Source: Candidatus Streptomyces philanthi (GTDB lineage: Bacteria > Actinomycetota > Actinomycetes > Streptomycetales > Streptomycetaceae). From it: a stretch of 64,000 bases of DNA. Under the pieces are notes generated by a model that worked only from the letters and a program-made list of their open reading frames with translations, did not search any database and was not told the origin of the DNA. Location: contig CP073042.1 of NCBI GenBank assembly GCA_018114805.1, positions 682,001 to 746,000 of the forward strand. The letters run 5' to 3'. The translations under genes and the position numbers were made by a program. This document shows positions 49,352-58,253 of the stretch, piece by piece. Each line of letters begins with the position of its first letter. Within the stretch, counting starts at the first letter, position 1.

Positions 49352-50026
49352 ATGCTGCGCACGAAGTTCACGGCCATAGCGGCAGCGACGGTGATGACCG
49401 TCGGCGTCGCCGGAACCGCCTCAGCGGTCAGCGACACGAACTCTCCGCCGGCCCCTCCGTCGACGGCAGCGGACCCGGCGTACAAGATTCTCAAGCACCT
49501 CAAGTACAAGGGGCCCGGCCATGCCTCGCTGCGTGTTGGTTACTACAACAGCGGCCAGGACAAGGGCTTCGGCTGGAACAAGCTGAAGAAGAAGCACAAC
49601 ATCACCAAGTACGGCGCCGTCGAATACGTCGCGCAGTCACCCAACCGTCAGCGCATCGGCGGGAAATCGCACCGGGAGATCGCGTACGCGGGCAAGTACA
49701 AGTGCCGGAACGGCGTCTGCAAACTCGTCAAGCAGTACAAGGTGCAGCTCACCGTCAACGAGAAGAAACTCCGGGACGGCTAGGACAAGGGCGTCATCAC
49801 CATGTACTGCACGGACGTGGTCAAGTGCCCGAAGTGGGTGTCCACCACGCTGGCCAAGCTCAACCGCAGGTCAGCGGCCAGCTCCGACGAGCAGTACCAG
49901 CGCTCCTACCGGCCGCTCGCCACCAGCACGCGGACGTCGACGGCCACCGAGGTGCCTGCTGGGAAAACCGCGGCCGCTCACAAGCCGTCGCTGAACACGC
50001 CCGCATTCGGCGGCGTCGCTGAGTAA
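49352..50026 (+). CDS. Secreted small protein of unknown function (in-frame TAG)
   Basis: A signal peptide (MLRTKFTAIAAATVMTVGVA) ends near GTASAVS. A Pro/Ala linker is followed by a Lys/Tyr-rich domain with HLKYKGPGHASLRVGYYN and two Cys in KYKCRNGVCKLVKQY. A TAG at 49781-49783 interrupts the frame after KKLRDG. The same frame continues DKGVITMYCTDVVKCPKW with two more Cys and ends at 50026, so the complete protein would be ~224 residues with four Cys, possibly two disulfides. No family recognised. The next gene is co-directional and intracellular, which would suit a secreted-protein/partner pair, but this is speculation. Confidence 0.65.
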
Positions 50027-50056
50027 ATTCCCCGCATCCTTTCGGAAGACGTGCCT

Positions 50057-50085
50057 GCTTCGACTCCGACCGGTGGGGTCGAAGC
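50057..50085. terminator. Hairpin between the secreted gene and the next ORF
   Basis: Arms GCTTCGAC (50057-50064) and GTCGAAGC (50078-50085), extended imperfectly inward. It lies 30 bases after the stop at 50026. Confidence 0.5.
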
Positions 50086-50123
50086 GGGCGCCCAAAGCCC
50101 GGCCACCGCCCAGGAGCTGAACC

Positions 50124-50636
50124 GTGCACACCAGCACCCCGTTTCTGGCGCGCGCCGCCGAAGCGGCCATGACCATGGGCGGCGACAGATACCGCCTGCT
50201 CCATCTCGATATGCCGACCCGCAGGCTCACCTTCGTGGATACCGGCGCCCCTCCCGCACCCGGGATTTTCCTCCACGGAAACCCCCGACAGGCCGCCGAT
50301 CGTGCCTGGCGCGCGGACCACGACTGGCAACCCGCCCCGGAATCGCCTCCCCATCTCCAATTGGCCTGGCTGCTCGATGACATGAGCACCTGGCTTGCGG
50401 ACCTTTCCGAAATCCAGGTCACCGTGGACGGCCTCGACGCCCCCGTACCGGATTGGTGTGACGTTCTCCTCCGGGACGGTGACACCCGCCTCCGGGCCCG
50501 CGTCCAGCTCGCGAACCGAAACGAGCCCCTCGACTTTCCGGGAATGTACCTGCGCGACCTTTTCGCGGAGGGCCGGGCGAGCGACTACGTCGCGGATGAG
50601 TCGCCGCACGTGGTCGACCTGAGAACGGTGCTGTGA
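50124..50636 (+). CDS. Hypothetical acidic protein
   Basis: 170 residues from GTG 50124 with CAGGAG upstream. Segments include RYRLLHLDMPTRRLTFVDTG, APGIFLHGNPRQAADRAW, QLAWLLDDMSTWLADLSE and a C-terminal LRDLFAEGRASDYVADE. No signal peptide or membrane helix, acidic overall. I do not recognise the family. It follows the small secreted protein in the same direction, with a hairpin between. Confidence 0.65.
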   Translation: MHTSTPFLARAAEAAMTMGGDRYRLLHLDMPTRRLTFVDTGAPPAPGIFLHGNPRQAADRAWRADHDWQPAPESPPHLQLAWLLDDMSTWLADLSEIQVTVDGLDAPVPDWCDVLLRDGDTRLRARVQLANRNEPLDFPGMYLRDLFAEGRASDYVADESPHVVDLRTVL

Positions 50637-50707
50637 GCCCGACCACGGCGCCGGCGGAAGCAGCGATCGCTCCCCCGGACCGTCGTACGGGCGCCACCGA
50701 CGCGACC

Positions 50708-50743
50708 GGTGTCCGCGCCCGACGCGCGCCGGGCGCGGACACC
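50708..50743. terminator. Hairpin between convergent genes
   Basis: Perfect 14-bp arms at 50708-50721 and 50730-50743 with an 8-nt loop, between the hypothetical gene and the HbpS-like gene stop. Confidence 0.75.
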
Positions 50744-50755
50744 GTACGGGGATGG

Positions 50756-51281
50756 CTACCGCCCCAGGGCGGCCACACCGGCGCGGGCGAACTTCTCGTC
50801 GAGGTCGCCGCTGGGGGCACCGGCCACGCCGATGCCCGCGATCGGAGCGCCACCGGCCAGGAACAGGGTGTTCGGGATATCCTTCAGGTTCGGCGCCTTC
50901 TTCTAGGCGTTCGGCCAGCTCGGAGGTGGGCGCGTTCCAGGACACCGAGGTGTACGCCTTCCTGACCGCGGACTCGTAGGACTGCGGGCCCGCGCCGTCC
51001 CCGCGCAGGGTGACCACGGTGTTGCCGTCGCGGTCGACGACCGCGACGGACACCCGCTCGTTGTGCTTGCGCGCCTCGTCCAGGGCGGCCTTCGCGGCCT
51101 TGGTGGCGGCCTCGACGGACAGGTGCGTGGTCTGGGTGGTGTGCGCGCTGGCGACGGCGGCGGCCGGCGCGGCCGCCGGGGTCGGGGCGTTGGCGGAAAG
51201 CGCGCCGAAGGTGCCGGCCGCGAGGGTGGCGGCGACGGCGGTGCCGGTCAGGGCACGGGCGCCACGGGAAAGCTTCTTCAT
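50756..51281 (-). CDS. HbpS/GlcG-family secreted haem-binding protein (one frameshift)
   Basis: About 175 residues. A signal peptide (MKKLSRGARALTGTAVAATL) leads to the DUF336/GlcG fold: LSVEAATKAAKAALDEARKH, VSVAVVDRDGNTVVTLRGDG and YESAVRKAYTSVSWNAPTS. The frame breaks near 50905 after ERLEEG and continues NLKDIPNTLFLAGGAPI, IAGIGVAGAPSGDLDE. In Streptomyces reticuli HbpS binds haem outside the cell and modulates the SenS kinase. Here a SenS/SenR-like pair is divergent right next to it, which supports the same role in redox and haem sensing. Confidence 0.85.
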
Positions 51282-51593
51282 CAGGTGTCTCCTGCTCCTC
51301 GGTGACGTGCTGTGCTTCAAGCCTACGGTCGGTGTCCGCCCTCGCGGCTCGACGGATCGGGCTCATCACCGGCGCCGTACGGCCGAGCACCAAATCATCC
51401 GATCGGTTGACCCGGCGGTCGGCGCTTCGACGGACAATGAGGGAATCCGCGCAGGTCCGGGCAGTGTCGATCCGTCCGCGTACAGCGCGGGCACGAGGGG
51501 GAATGGTGCCGCGCGCCTCATGCGGCGCGCACGCGAACAGAACGGAGCGCACGGGGTGCGTACAGCCTCCAGGGACCTCGCGGGGTCACGGCC

Positions 51594-52780
51594 GTGAGCT
51601 GGGCCCGGGGCGGCCCCGACGAGCCGACCGGCGCGGGTGAACGCGACTCCCGCTGGCTCTCGGCGGTGATGCACGCGGCGTTCTTCATGCTGCTCGCGGC
51701 CTCCCTCACCCGCTACCTCATCCGGCACCCGGGGTCGCCGCACACGGTGTGGATCGTCGCGCTCAGCGCGGTGCTCGGCCTGCTCTACGTCCTCGGCCCC
51801 GCGATGGGGTCCCGTCCCACCCCTGCGCAGGCTGCTGTGGCTCGGCGCCGAAGTGGGCGTCTGGGTCGTGCTCGTGGTGCTCGCCCCCAGCTTCGGGTGG
51901 TGCGCGGTGCCGCTGTTCTACACGGGGCCGCGCACCCTGCCGCCCCGCGCCGCGCTCAGCCTGGCCGCGCTGCTGACCACGTTCATGGTGGTCACCCAGC
52001 AGCGCCTCGTGTCCGGTGTGGACCCCAACCTGCTGATCGACCCGCCCGCCGTGGCCGCGCTGGCGATCGCGGTCTTCGTCCACATGGACCGGCAGGCCCC
52101 CGGCAGCGGGCCCTGATCGACGATCTGGTCCGCACCCGCCGCGACCTGGCCGCCACCGAACGGCGCGAGGGCATGCTCGCCGAACGCCAGCGGCTCGCCA
52201 TGGACATCCACGACACCCTCGCGCAGGGACTGTCCAGCCAGCGGATGCTGTTCCAGGCGGCGGAGCGGATCTGGGACACCGACCCGGCCACCGCCCGGAG
52301 CCACCTGCGCGCGGCGGCGGGCATCGCGGAGCACAACCTGGCCGAGGCCCGCCGCTTCGTCCACGACCTGGCCCCGGCCGACCTGAACGAGGGCGGTTCC
52401 CTCCCGGCGGCGCTGCGGCTGCTCGCCGCGCGCGAGTCCACCGAGGAGCTGACCGTACGCTGCCGGGTCGAGGGCGCCTGGACCAGGCCGCCCGCGCGGG
52501 TGGAGTCGGCGCTGCTGCGGATCGCGCAGGGCGCCCTCGCCAACGTACGCGAGCACTCCGGCGCCCGCACCGCCCAACTCACCCTCACCCACCTCGGTGA
52601 CCTGGTCGTCCTCGACGTCGCGGACAACGGCCGGGGCTTCGACCCGGCCGCCGTGCCCGCCGCGGGCATGCGCGGCCACGGGCTGCCCGCGATCCACGCC
52701 CGGGTACGGCAGTTGGACGGCACCCTGACCATCGAGTCGGCACCGTCCTGTCCGCCGCGATCCCGCTGGAGAACCCATGA
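51594..52780 (+). CDS. senS: SenS-like membrane histidine kinase (HisKA_3; frameshifts)
   Basis: Starts at GTG 51594. N-terminal membrane helices (MHAAFFMLLAASLTRYL, VWIVALSAVLGLLYVLG) continue after an indel near 51830 (VGVWVVLVVLAPSFGW, LSLAALLTTFMVV). After a second indel near 52110 comes the phospho-acceptor region RQRLAMDIHDTLAQGLSSQ with the His, and the HATPase domain (ALLRIAQGALANVREHSGA, VLDVADNGRGFDP). A last indel near 52745 restores VLSAAIPLENP. The stop overlaps the regulator start (ATGA). With the divergent HbpS-like gene it fits a three-component HbpS-SenS-SenR system. Confidence 0.8.
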
Positions 52781-53314
52781 CAGCCCCGGTCCGTCTCCTG
52801 GTCTGCGACGACCACCTCGTCGTACGGGCGGGCCTGCTGGCCCTGCTCGCCAGCGCCCCCGACATCGAGGTCGTGGGCGAGGCGGGCGGTGGCGCGGAGG
52901 CGGTCGCGCTCGCCGCGAAGCTCACCCCCAACGTCGTCCTGATGGACCTCCAACTCGGCCCCGGCATCGACGGCATCGAGGCCACCCGACGGATCTCCGG
53001 GACCGGGGTGCGGGTGCTCGTGCTGACGACGTACGACACGGACGCCGACATCACCCGCGCCATCGAGGCCGGCGCCACCGGTGGCCAGTCGGGTGATGGC
53101 CCGGATGCGGGCGCCCGGGCCCACGCTCACCGCCCGCGAGCTGGACATCCTGCGCCAGTTGGCGCGCGGGCTCGGCAACCGGGAGATCGCCCGCGCCCTG
53201 TTCGTCTCCGAGGCCACGGTCAAGACCCACCTGCGCCGCATCTACGACAAGCTGGGCGTGGAGACCCGCGCGGGAGCGGTGGCCGTGGCGAAGGAACAGC
53301 GCCTGCTGCCCTGA
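52777..53314 (+). CDS. senR: SenR-like NarL/FixJ response regulator (frameshift)
   Basis: Receiver domain from ATG 52777: VRLLVCDDHLVVRAGLLALL, phospho-Asp in VVLMDLQLGPGIDGIEAT, and VLVLTTYDTDADITRAIEAG. An indel near 53085 interrupts the linker. The C-terminal LuxR helix-turn-helix then reads LTARELDILRQLARGLGNRE, SEATVKTHLRRIYDKLGVET and ends at 53314. It is coupled to the kinase gene. Known SenR targets are catalase-peroxidase and hbpS; whether that holds here cannot be seen. Confidence 0.82.
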
Positions 53315-53374
53315 CGTCGCCCGCGGGCGGCCGGCCCGCCCGTGCGGTCCGAGCGCTCCGCGCGGGTGGCCGGC

Positions 53375-54707
53375 TCAGACGAGTTCGCCGTCGCGGGCGA
53401 CGACCTGGCCGCCGTGTACGACCATGTCACGGCGCGGCATGTCCACCACGACCTGCGGTACGTACTCGCCGCGCAGCAGGTTGAAGTCCGCCGGGTCACC
53501 CGGCTTGAACTCCACCCGGTCGAGTCCCAGCACGTCGGTGCCGCCGTGCGTGCCCAGGGTGTGGCACGCCACCAGCTCGTCGTCGAGGCGCACACCGGTG
53601 ACCCAGCCCAGGATGTGGGTGCGGTGCAGCATGTCGGCGTTGCCGAAGGGGCTCCACGAGTCGCGCACCCCGTCCCGAACCCAGACCCACGCGCACCCCG
53701 TGTTCGCGCAGCGTGGCCAGGGGCAGGACCAGGGAGCCGCTCGGGGCGACGGTCGTGAGGGCGATGTCCTGCTCGGCCAGGTCCCGCGCCATGGTCTCCA
53801 ACTCGCCCTCGCCGAGGAACGGCAGGCAGAAGACGTGGCTGACGGCCACCTTGCCGCGCAGCGACAGCGCCCTGGTGCGCTCGACGATGCCGCGCAGCAC
53901 GCGGACGCCCTTCTCGTCCCGGTCGTGCAGGTGGATGTCGACGCCCACGCCGTAGCGGTCGGCGAGGCCGAAGACGAGGTCGAGTTGTTCGTCGAGGGCG
54001 TGGTCGAAGCTGATCGGGTCGATGCCTCCGACCAGGTCGGCCGGGCCGCTGCGCGCCGCGTCCTCCAGCAGCTTCGCCGTGCCGGGGGTGCGCACCACGC
54101 CGTGCTGCGGAAAGGCCACGATCTGCACGTCGAGCGCGTGCGAGAACCGCTCGCGGGCCCTCGGTGACACCTTCGAGCCCCGCAGGCCGTAGGCCGGGGC
54201 CACGTCGGCGTGCGCCCGCATCGCGCGGGTGCCCCGCGTCACCGCGTGGGCCAACAGCGCGTGGGCGCGCTCGGCCACCGGGCGGCGCTGGCTATGGAAC
54301 AACACGACGTCCTGCTCGCAGTACTCGGCGATACCGGAGGCCGGCTGGCGCGAGACCCAGTCGCCGCCCCAGGTCGTCTTGTCCGGGTGGATGTGGGCGT
54401 CGACAAGGCCGGCCAGCGCGATGCGACCACCGCCGTCGACGATCCACGCGCCCGCGGGCGCCGGGCCGTCGGTGAAGCGCCCGTCGACCACGATCAGGTC
54501 CACGGGGGTCCTCGCCCCCAGCGGCCGTACATCACGGAAGACGACCGCCTTCCCGAGGCGCCCACGGGTGCCGTGGCCGGCCGCTACCCGAGAGGCGGGC
54601 GCGTCGGAGGCGGCCGCGGGACCGGCGGACGCGGAGGGCGCGGTGCCGGCGCCCGCGAGCGCGGCGCTGGCCAGGGCGTGACGGCGGGACAGCGGAGGGG
54701 GAACCAT
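53375..54707 (-). CDS. CodA-like amidohydrolase with Tat signal (one frameshift)
   Basis: About 443 residues starting at ATG 54707 with AGGAGA upstream. The N-terminus has SRRHALASAALAGAG, a twin-arginine type signal, so the enzyme is probably exported. Metal ligands appear in LVDAHIHPDK, then HADVAPAYG, VDIHLHDRDEKGV and VAVSHVFCL. After an indel near 53665 the frame reads GVRDSWSPFGNADMLHRTHI, as in cytosine deaminase/CodA-type enzymes. It deaminates or hydrolyses a cyclic nitrogen compound, not identifiable from sequence. Two GntR-like palindromes lie upstream. Confidence 0.82.
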
Positions 54708-54785
54708 GACCGGTCTCCTTGCGGGTTCGAGGGGCGGCGGCGTAACGACGCGACGCCGCGCGGGGCCCGGACCCCGCCTCCCGAT

Positions 54786-54798
54786 TTTGTATACCAAG
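54786..54798. promoter_or_regulatory. GntR/FadR-type site 1 upstream of the amidohydrolase
   Basis: TTTGTATACCAAG, whose reverse complement matches site 2 at 10 of 13 bases around a GTATAC core. About 80 bp before the amidohydrolase start. Confidence 0.6.
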
Positions 54799-54932
54799 CC
54801 CGGAGCGCGGCAAGATCGCCCTGAGCGGACAGGGCCCCTCCGAGCCGATATCTCTCCAATAGCCGCTTTTCAAGGCGAGCGATCCGCCCCGGAATCGCAC
54901 CTGCCAGCGCTTACGCACAACGCTCCGCACGC

Positions 54933-54945
54933 CTCGGTATACAGA
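54933..54945. promoter_or_regulatory. GntR/FadR-type site 2
   Basis: CTCGGTATACAGA, the second copy of the GTATAC-centred site, just downstream of the GntR gene stop. The spacing to site 1 is about 147 bp (14 helical turns), so looping is possible. Confidence 0.55.
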
Positions 54946-54960
54946 CTCCCGAGTGGGCGG

Positions 54961-55600
54961 CTACGTGTCACCGAAGAGTGAGCGCAGGGCCACCGTGCGA
55001 CTGTCGCGTACGTGCAGCAGGGTGCTAGCCGCCGTCAGCTCCTCGTCCCCCGCAGCGATGTGCCGGAACATCTCGGCGTGCTGCGCCCGCATCTGGGCCG
55101 GCTCCTCACGCAGCCCGAACAACAACTGGAGCTGCCAGCTCAACTGCTCCATGGTGCGCGCCAGCAGGGGGTTGCCGCCGAGCGCCACGATCTGTTCGTG
55201 GAACGCGGTGTGGGCACCGACCTCCCGATCGGCCTCACCGGCCGCGGCCGCGCTCTCGGCCCGGTCCAGCAGCGCCCGCAGCGCGGCGAGCTCCGCAGAC
55301 GCCTCCGCCGCGCCCACGCGGCGCGCCGCCAGCCGCGACGCCTGGACGGCCAGCGGCTCCCACCCCTCGTACCAGATGCCGCACGTCGACCGGCTCCAGC
55401 GTGCGCACCCGCACCCCACTGTGCGGCGACAGTTCGAGCAGCCCCTCAGAGACGAGGGCACGCAGCGCCTCGCGCACGGGCACCCGCGACATCCGCAGCT
55501 CCTCGACCACCTCGCGCTCGACGAGCCGCGAGCCCATCGCGTAGCGCCGGTCCACGATGCGCTGCCGCACCGCGTCCCGCGCCCGCGCGCTCAACGACAT
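54961..55600 (-). CDS. GntR family regulator, FadR subfamily (frameshift)
   Basis: From ATG 55600: MSLSARARDAVRQRIVDRRY, EREVVEELRMSRVPVREALR (HTH), SEGLLELSPHSGVRVRTLEP. After an indel near 55380 the FCD ligand domain follows: WEPLAVQASRLAARRVG, HTAFHEQIVALGGNPLLART and RAQHAEMFRHIAAGDEE with metal-binding His. It is upstream of and co-directional with the CodA-like gene, with two palindromic sites between, and probably represses it. Ligand unknown, probably a small acid. Confidence 0.82.
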
Positions 55601-55797
55601 CCGCCCCTCCGCCGACCCACCACCCACCAGACCCGCCCCGCTGCCCGCCATCCGCATCGCCCTTCACGTTCCGTGTCCCCCGGCGAGAATACGGCGGCGC
55701 GGCCGCGCGATCGGGTCCGCGCATCCCGAAGCCAGCGGCCCAGGCGCAAGGCCGGTGTGCGGTCAAGGCACCTGACCGCACACCGTGGCGCGCGCCA

Positions 55798-56025
55798 CCG
55801 ATTCGAGGTTCCCTCGCCGCCGAGCACATGAGTGCGGCAATCGCTGTCGCCGAAGGGTAGGCCGACACTGACGGCGAAAAGGGCATGGGATTGATCGATG
55901 CGACGAGCGTGGCCCTGGCCGCCGCGTACCGAACCGACGCCATGTTCACCACGGACCGCCACTTCCGCATGGTCCGCCCTCTTACCGGCCACAAAGCCTT
56001 CCGACTTCTGCCCGACGACCGGTAA
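55798..56025 (+). pseudogene. C-terminal remnant of a PIN-domain (VapC-like) toxin
   Basis: The translated fragment LAAEHMSAAIAVAEG, an in-frame TAG at 55858-55860, then MGLIDATSVALAAAYRTDAM, FTTDRHFRMVRPLTG and FRLLPDDR matches the last third of PIN-domain ribonucleases, including the acidic GLIDA motif. The N-terminal half and any antitoxin are missing. It lies at the edge of a zone with an IS30 element and a tRNA-like fragment, so it was probably cut off by recombination. Confidence 0.65.
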
Positions 56026-56212
56026 GCACTGGGCTCGACGCCGCCGCGAACCATGCCGAAACAGCGTGCCGACTCGGAAAGACCTACGGGGGCCACGGCC
56101 ACCTCGACGAGCCGGCGGCTCGACCATGCCCTAACCGTGGGCGCCCACCTGAAGTGGCGCCTCTCACACTCGCGTTCCCGCAGGTCAGAACGATCCTGCA
56201 CAGGAAGCGCCG

Positions 56213-56300
56213 AGTGGGGCGGGTGAGACTCGAACCTATCCAGGTGACGCTTCTCACCTGCGACTTTACCAAAGTGCGCGATTTGCACCCCCGATTCGAT
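56213..56300 (-). other. tRNA-like fragment, D-arm missing
   Basis: Read on the - strand: an acceptor-like GGGGGTG, an anticodon-loop-like CTTTGGTAAAG (loop TTGGTAA, GGT triplet), a perfect 7-bp stem CAGGTGA/TCACCTG like a long variable arm, a T-loop-like GGTTCGAGT and an end CGCCCCA. The T-stem pairs poorly and there is no room for a D-arm, so this cannot be a normal tRNA. It may be a decayed tRNA or an attachment-site scar. Confidence 0.4.
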
Positions 56301-56901
56301 CCTGTTGGGCCCTACTCGATCCCGCTCAATCCAGAGTGGTGCAGCGTTCGCTGCACCACCCGACCGCGCACCGGCGAACACGAGCAGCTCCTCAAGGCCT
56401 ACCGTACGTGGCCCACGACGACGGCCCCTGCCGAGGCGAGCACCGATCCGTGCGGCCGACTCTCCTCCACCAGAGCGGTGGGCAGCAGGGTCACCGTCAG
56501 TGAAATTTTCAGCCTGGCGTCGCTGCCCGGACAGCACGAGCGAAGCAGCTCTGCGGAAGTCACTCGTCCGCCACTTCGTCATGCGGCTCGTCTCCGCTCG
56601 TGCGGGAGCACGATGCTGTACCCGCAGATGGCGAGTTCGCGCAGCAGGTACGCCTCGCCGTCCAGCAACGGCTTGGCCGTCGGCGCTCGCAAACCCCTGC
56701 CGACGGGGTTCGATGCCTCGACCAACGTGGGCTTGATGTTCCCGCTCACAGGTATGTGGGGTGAATGCGAGCCGCCGGCGCGCACGAGTGGACGCCGGCG
56801 GAATGCTCGCGGAGTGCCGGGGGCACAGAAGGTGCGTTCTCTACGGGTCCTCGATGCGGTTGGTTGGTCGGCCGGTGTGCATGAAGGTCCGACCCGCTCC
56901 T
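56301..56901. other. About 600 bp without a convincing gene
   Basis: Between the tRNA-like fragment and the IS30 transposase. A - strand frame around 56600-56740 (TAKPLLDGEAYLLRELAICG) looks protein-like but has no start site or full domain and may be a remnant. Confidence 0.35.
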
Positions 56902-58113
56902 TGATCATTGTAGAGTGTTTGATGGCGAGGCGGGGACGCAAGCGCAGGCTCGAGCTCGAGGCCGAGTACTGGCGCTTTCTGGCGTCCGGCGTGGGCAGCG
57001 TCGAGGCGTGCAGCAGCTCGGGATCGGGTGTAGGACAGGCTACCGGTGGCGGGCGGAGAAGGGCGGCCTGAGGCCGGACTACCTCCCTGAGTCCTCCCGA
57101 TCCGGCCGGTATCTGTCGCTGTTGGAACGCCGCAGGATCGCTGCGTTGCGTGAACGTGGCCTGCCGATCCGAGATAGCCGGCTTGATCGGCCGGGCGCCG
57201 TCGACGGTCAGCCGGGAGTTGCGGCGCAACAGCCGTCCGCACGATTACGGCAGATACGACGCCGACCTGGCTCACCACCGCTGCCGTGAGCGAGCCGGAC
57301 GCCCCAGACGCGCCAAGTTGGCTACGGATTCTGAACTGAAGACCGAGGTGCAGTCCAAGCTGGGTCCGGAGTGGAGCCCGGAACAGATCGCTTCGCACCT
57401 GCGGACCCGCTGGACCGACCGGTCAGAGCGGCACCTGTGCCACGAGACCATCTACAGAGCCCTCTCCCAGGGCGCGAAGGGTGGCCTGAGCAGGACTCTG
57501 ACGCGGAAGCTCCGGACAGGTCGGCCGCTGAGGAAGAAGCGTCGCCGCCCTGACCAGCGCATGCCGAGATTTGTCGCGCCCGCCGTCCTCATCGACAGCA
57601 GACCACCCATCATCGAGCTGCGCGAGCGCGTCGGCTACTGGGAAGGAGACCTCGTCGTGGGCGTCCGCAGCCAGTCCGCCGTCGCCAACCTGGTCGACCG
57701 ACGCACCCGCTATCTCCGTCTGGTCCCGCTGCCCGAAGGGCACTCGGCCACCCACCTACGCGATGCCCTCATCACCGTCCTCAGCCAGCTGCCGGAGCAC
57801 GCTCGACAGAGTCTCACCTGGGACCAGGGCTCCGAGATGGCCCGCCATCACGAACTCGCGCCCTACTTCGCCGACGGCATCTTCTTCGCCCGCCCGGGCA
57901 GACCCTGGCAGCGGGGCACGAACGAGAACACCAACGGCCTTCTCCGCCAGTACCTACCCAAGCGCACGAACCTGTCCCTCTACACCGTGGACGATCTCCG
58001 CGGCATCGAGCACCGGCTGAACAAACGACCCCGCAAAAACCTGAGTTGGCAGACTCCTGCCCAGGCATTCGCCGCCGCTCTGGCACCATGAGCCTGCAAC
58101 GTTGCGACGATCA
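56902..58113 (+). mobile_element. IS30-family insertion sequence
   Basis: About 1.2 kb around an IS30-type transposase. Imperfect terminal repeats: TGATCATTGTAGAGTG (56902-56917) against the reverse complement of 58098-58113 (TGATCGTCGCAACGTT), 11 of 16 matching. An alternative longer pair is the exact 10-mer GGTGAATGCG at 56760-56769 and its complement at 58116-58125. I see no clear target duplication. Confidence 0.6.
56922..58091 (+). CDS. IS30-family transposase (frameshifted 5' part)
   Basis: DDE transposase. N-terminus MARRGRKRRLELEAEYWRFL breaks near 57010. A middle segment GYRWRAEKGGLRPDYLPESS and SLLERRRIAALRERGL follows, then after ~57160 the long frame begins. That frame has the HTH EIAGLIGRAPSTVSRELRRN, QSKLGPEWSPEQIASHL, and the catalytic core: Asp in VGYWEGDLVVG, Asp in TWDQGSEMARH, Glu in GTNENTNGLLRQYLPK. 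It ends WQTPAQAFAAALAP. As printed it is inactive because of two early frameshifts, though IS30 elements do not normally use frameshifting. The core is intact. Confidence 0.85.
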
Positions 58114-58253
58114 TGCGCATTCACCTTAGAACCCAAGCATCGGAACTGGGTCACGATTCACGCGTCGCCAACAATCTGCTCGGACTGTCACCGGCGCGCA
58201 TGGGCTGCCACGGGTCCAGGAAGGCCCGACGTGCCGGATGATGCGGGGTGGTC

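Noticed and set aside
56760..58125. Exact 10-bp inverted repeat GGTGAATGCG as IS30 ends
   Set aside because: It would leave 150 bp of non-coding DNA before the transposase, more than usual for IS30; a chance match of this length is possible, so the shorter imperfect ends are preferred.
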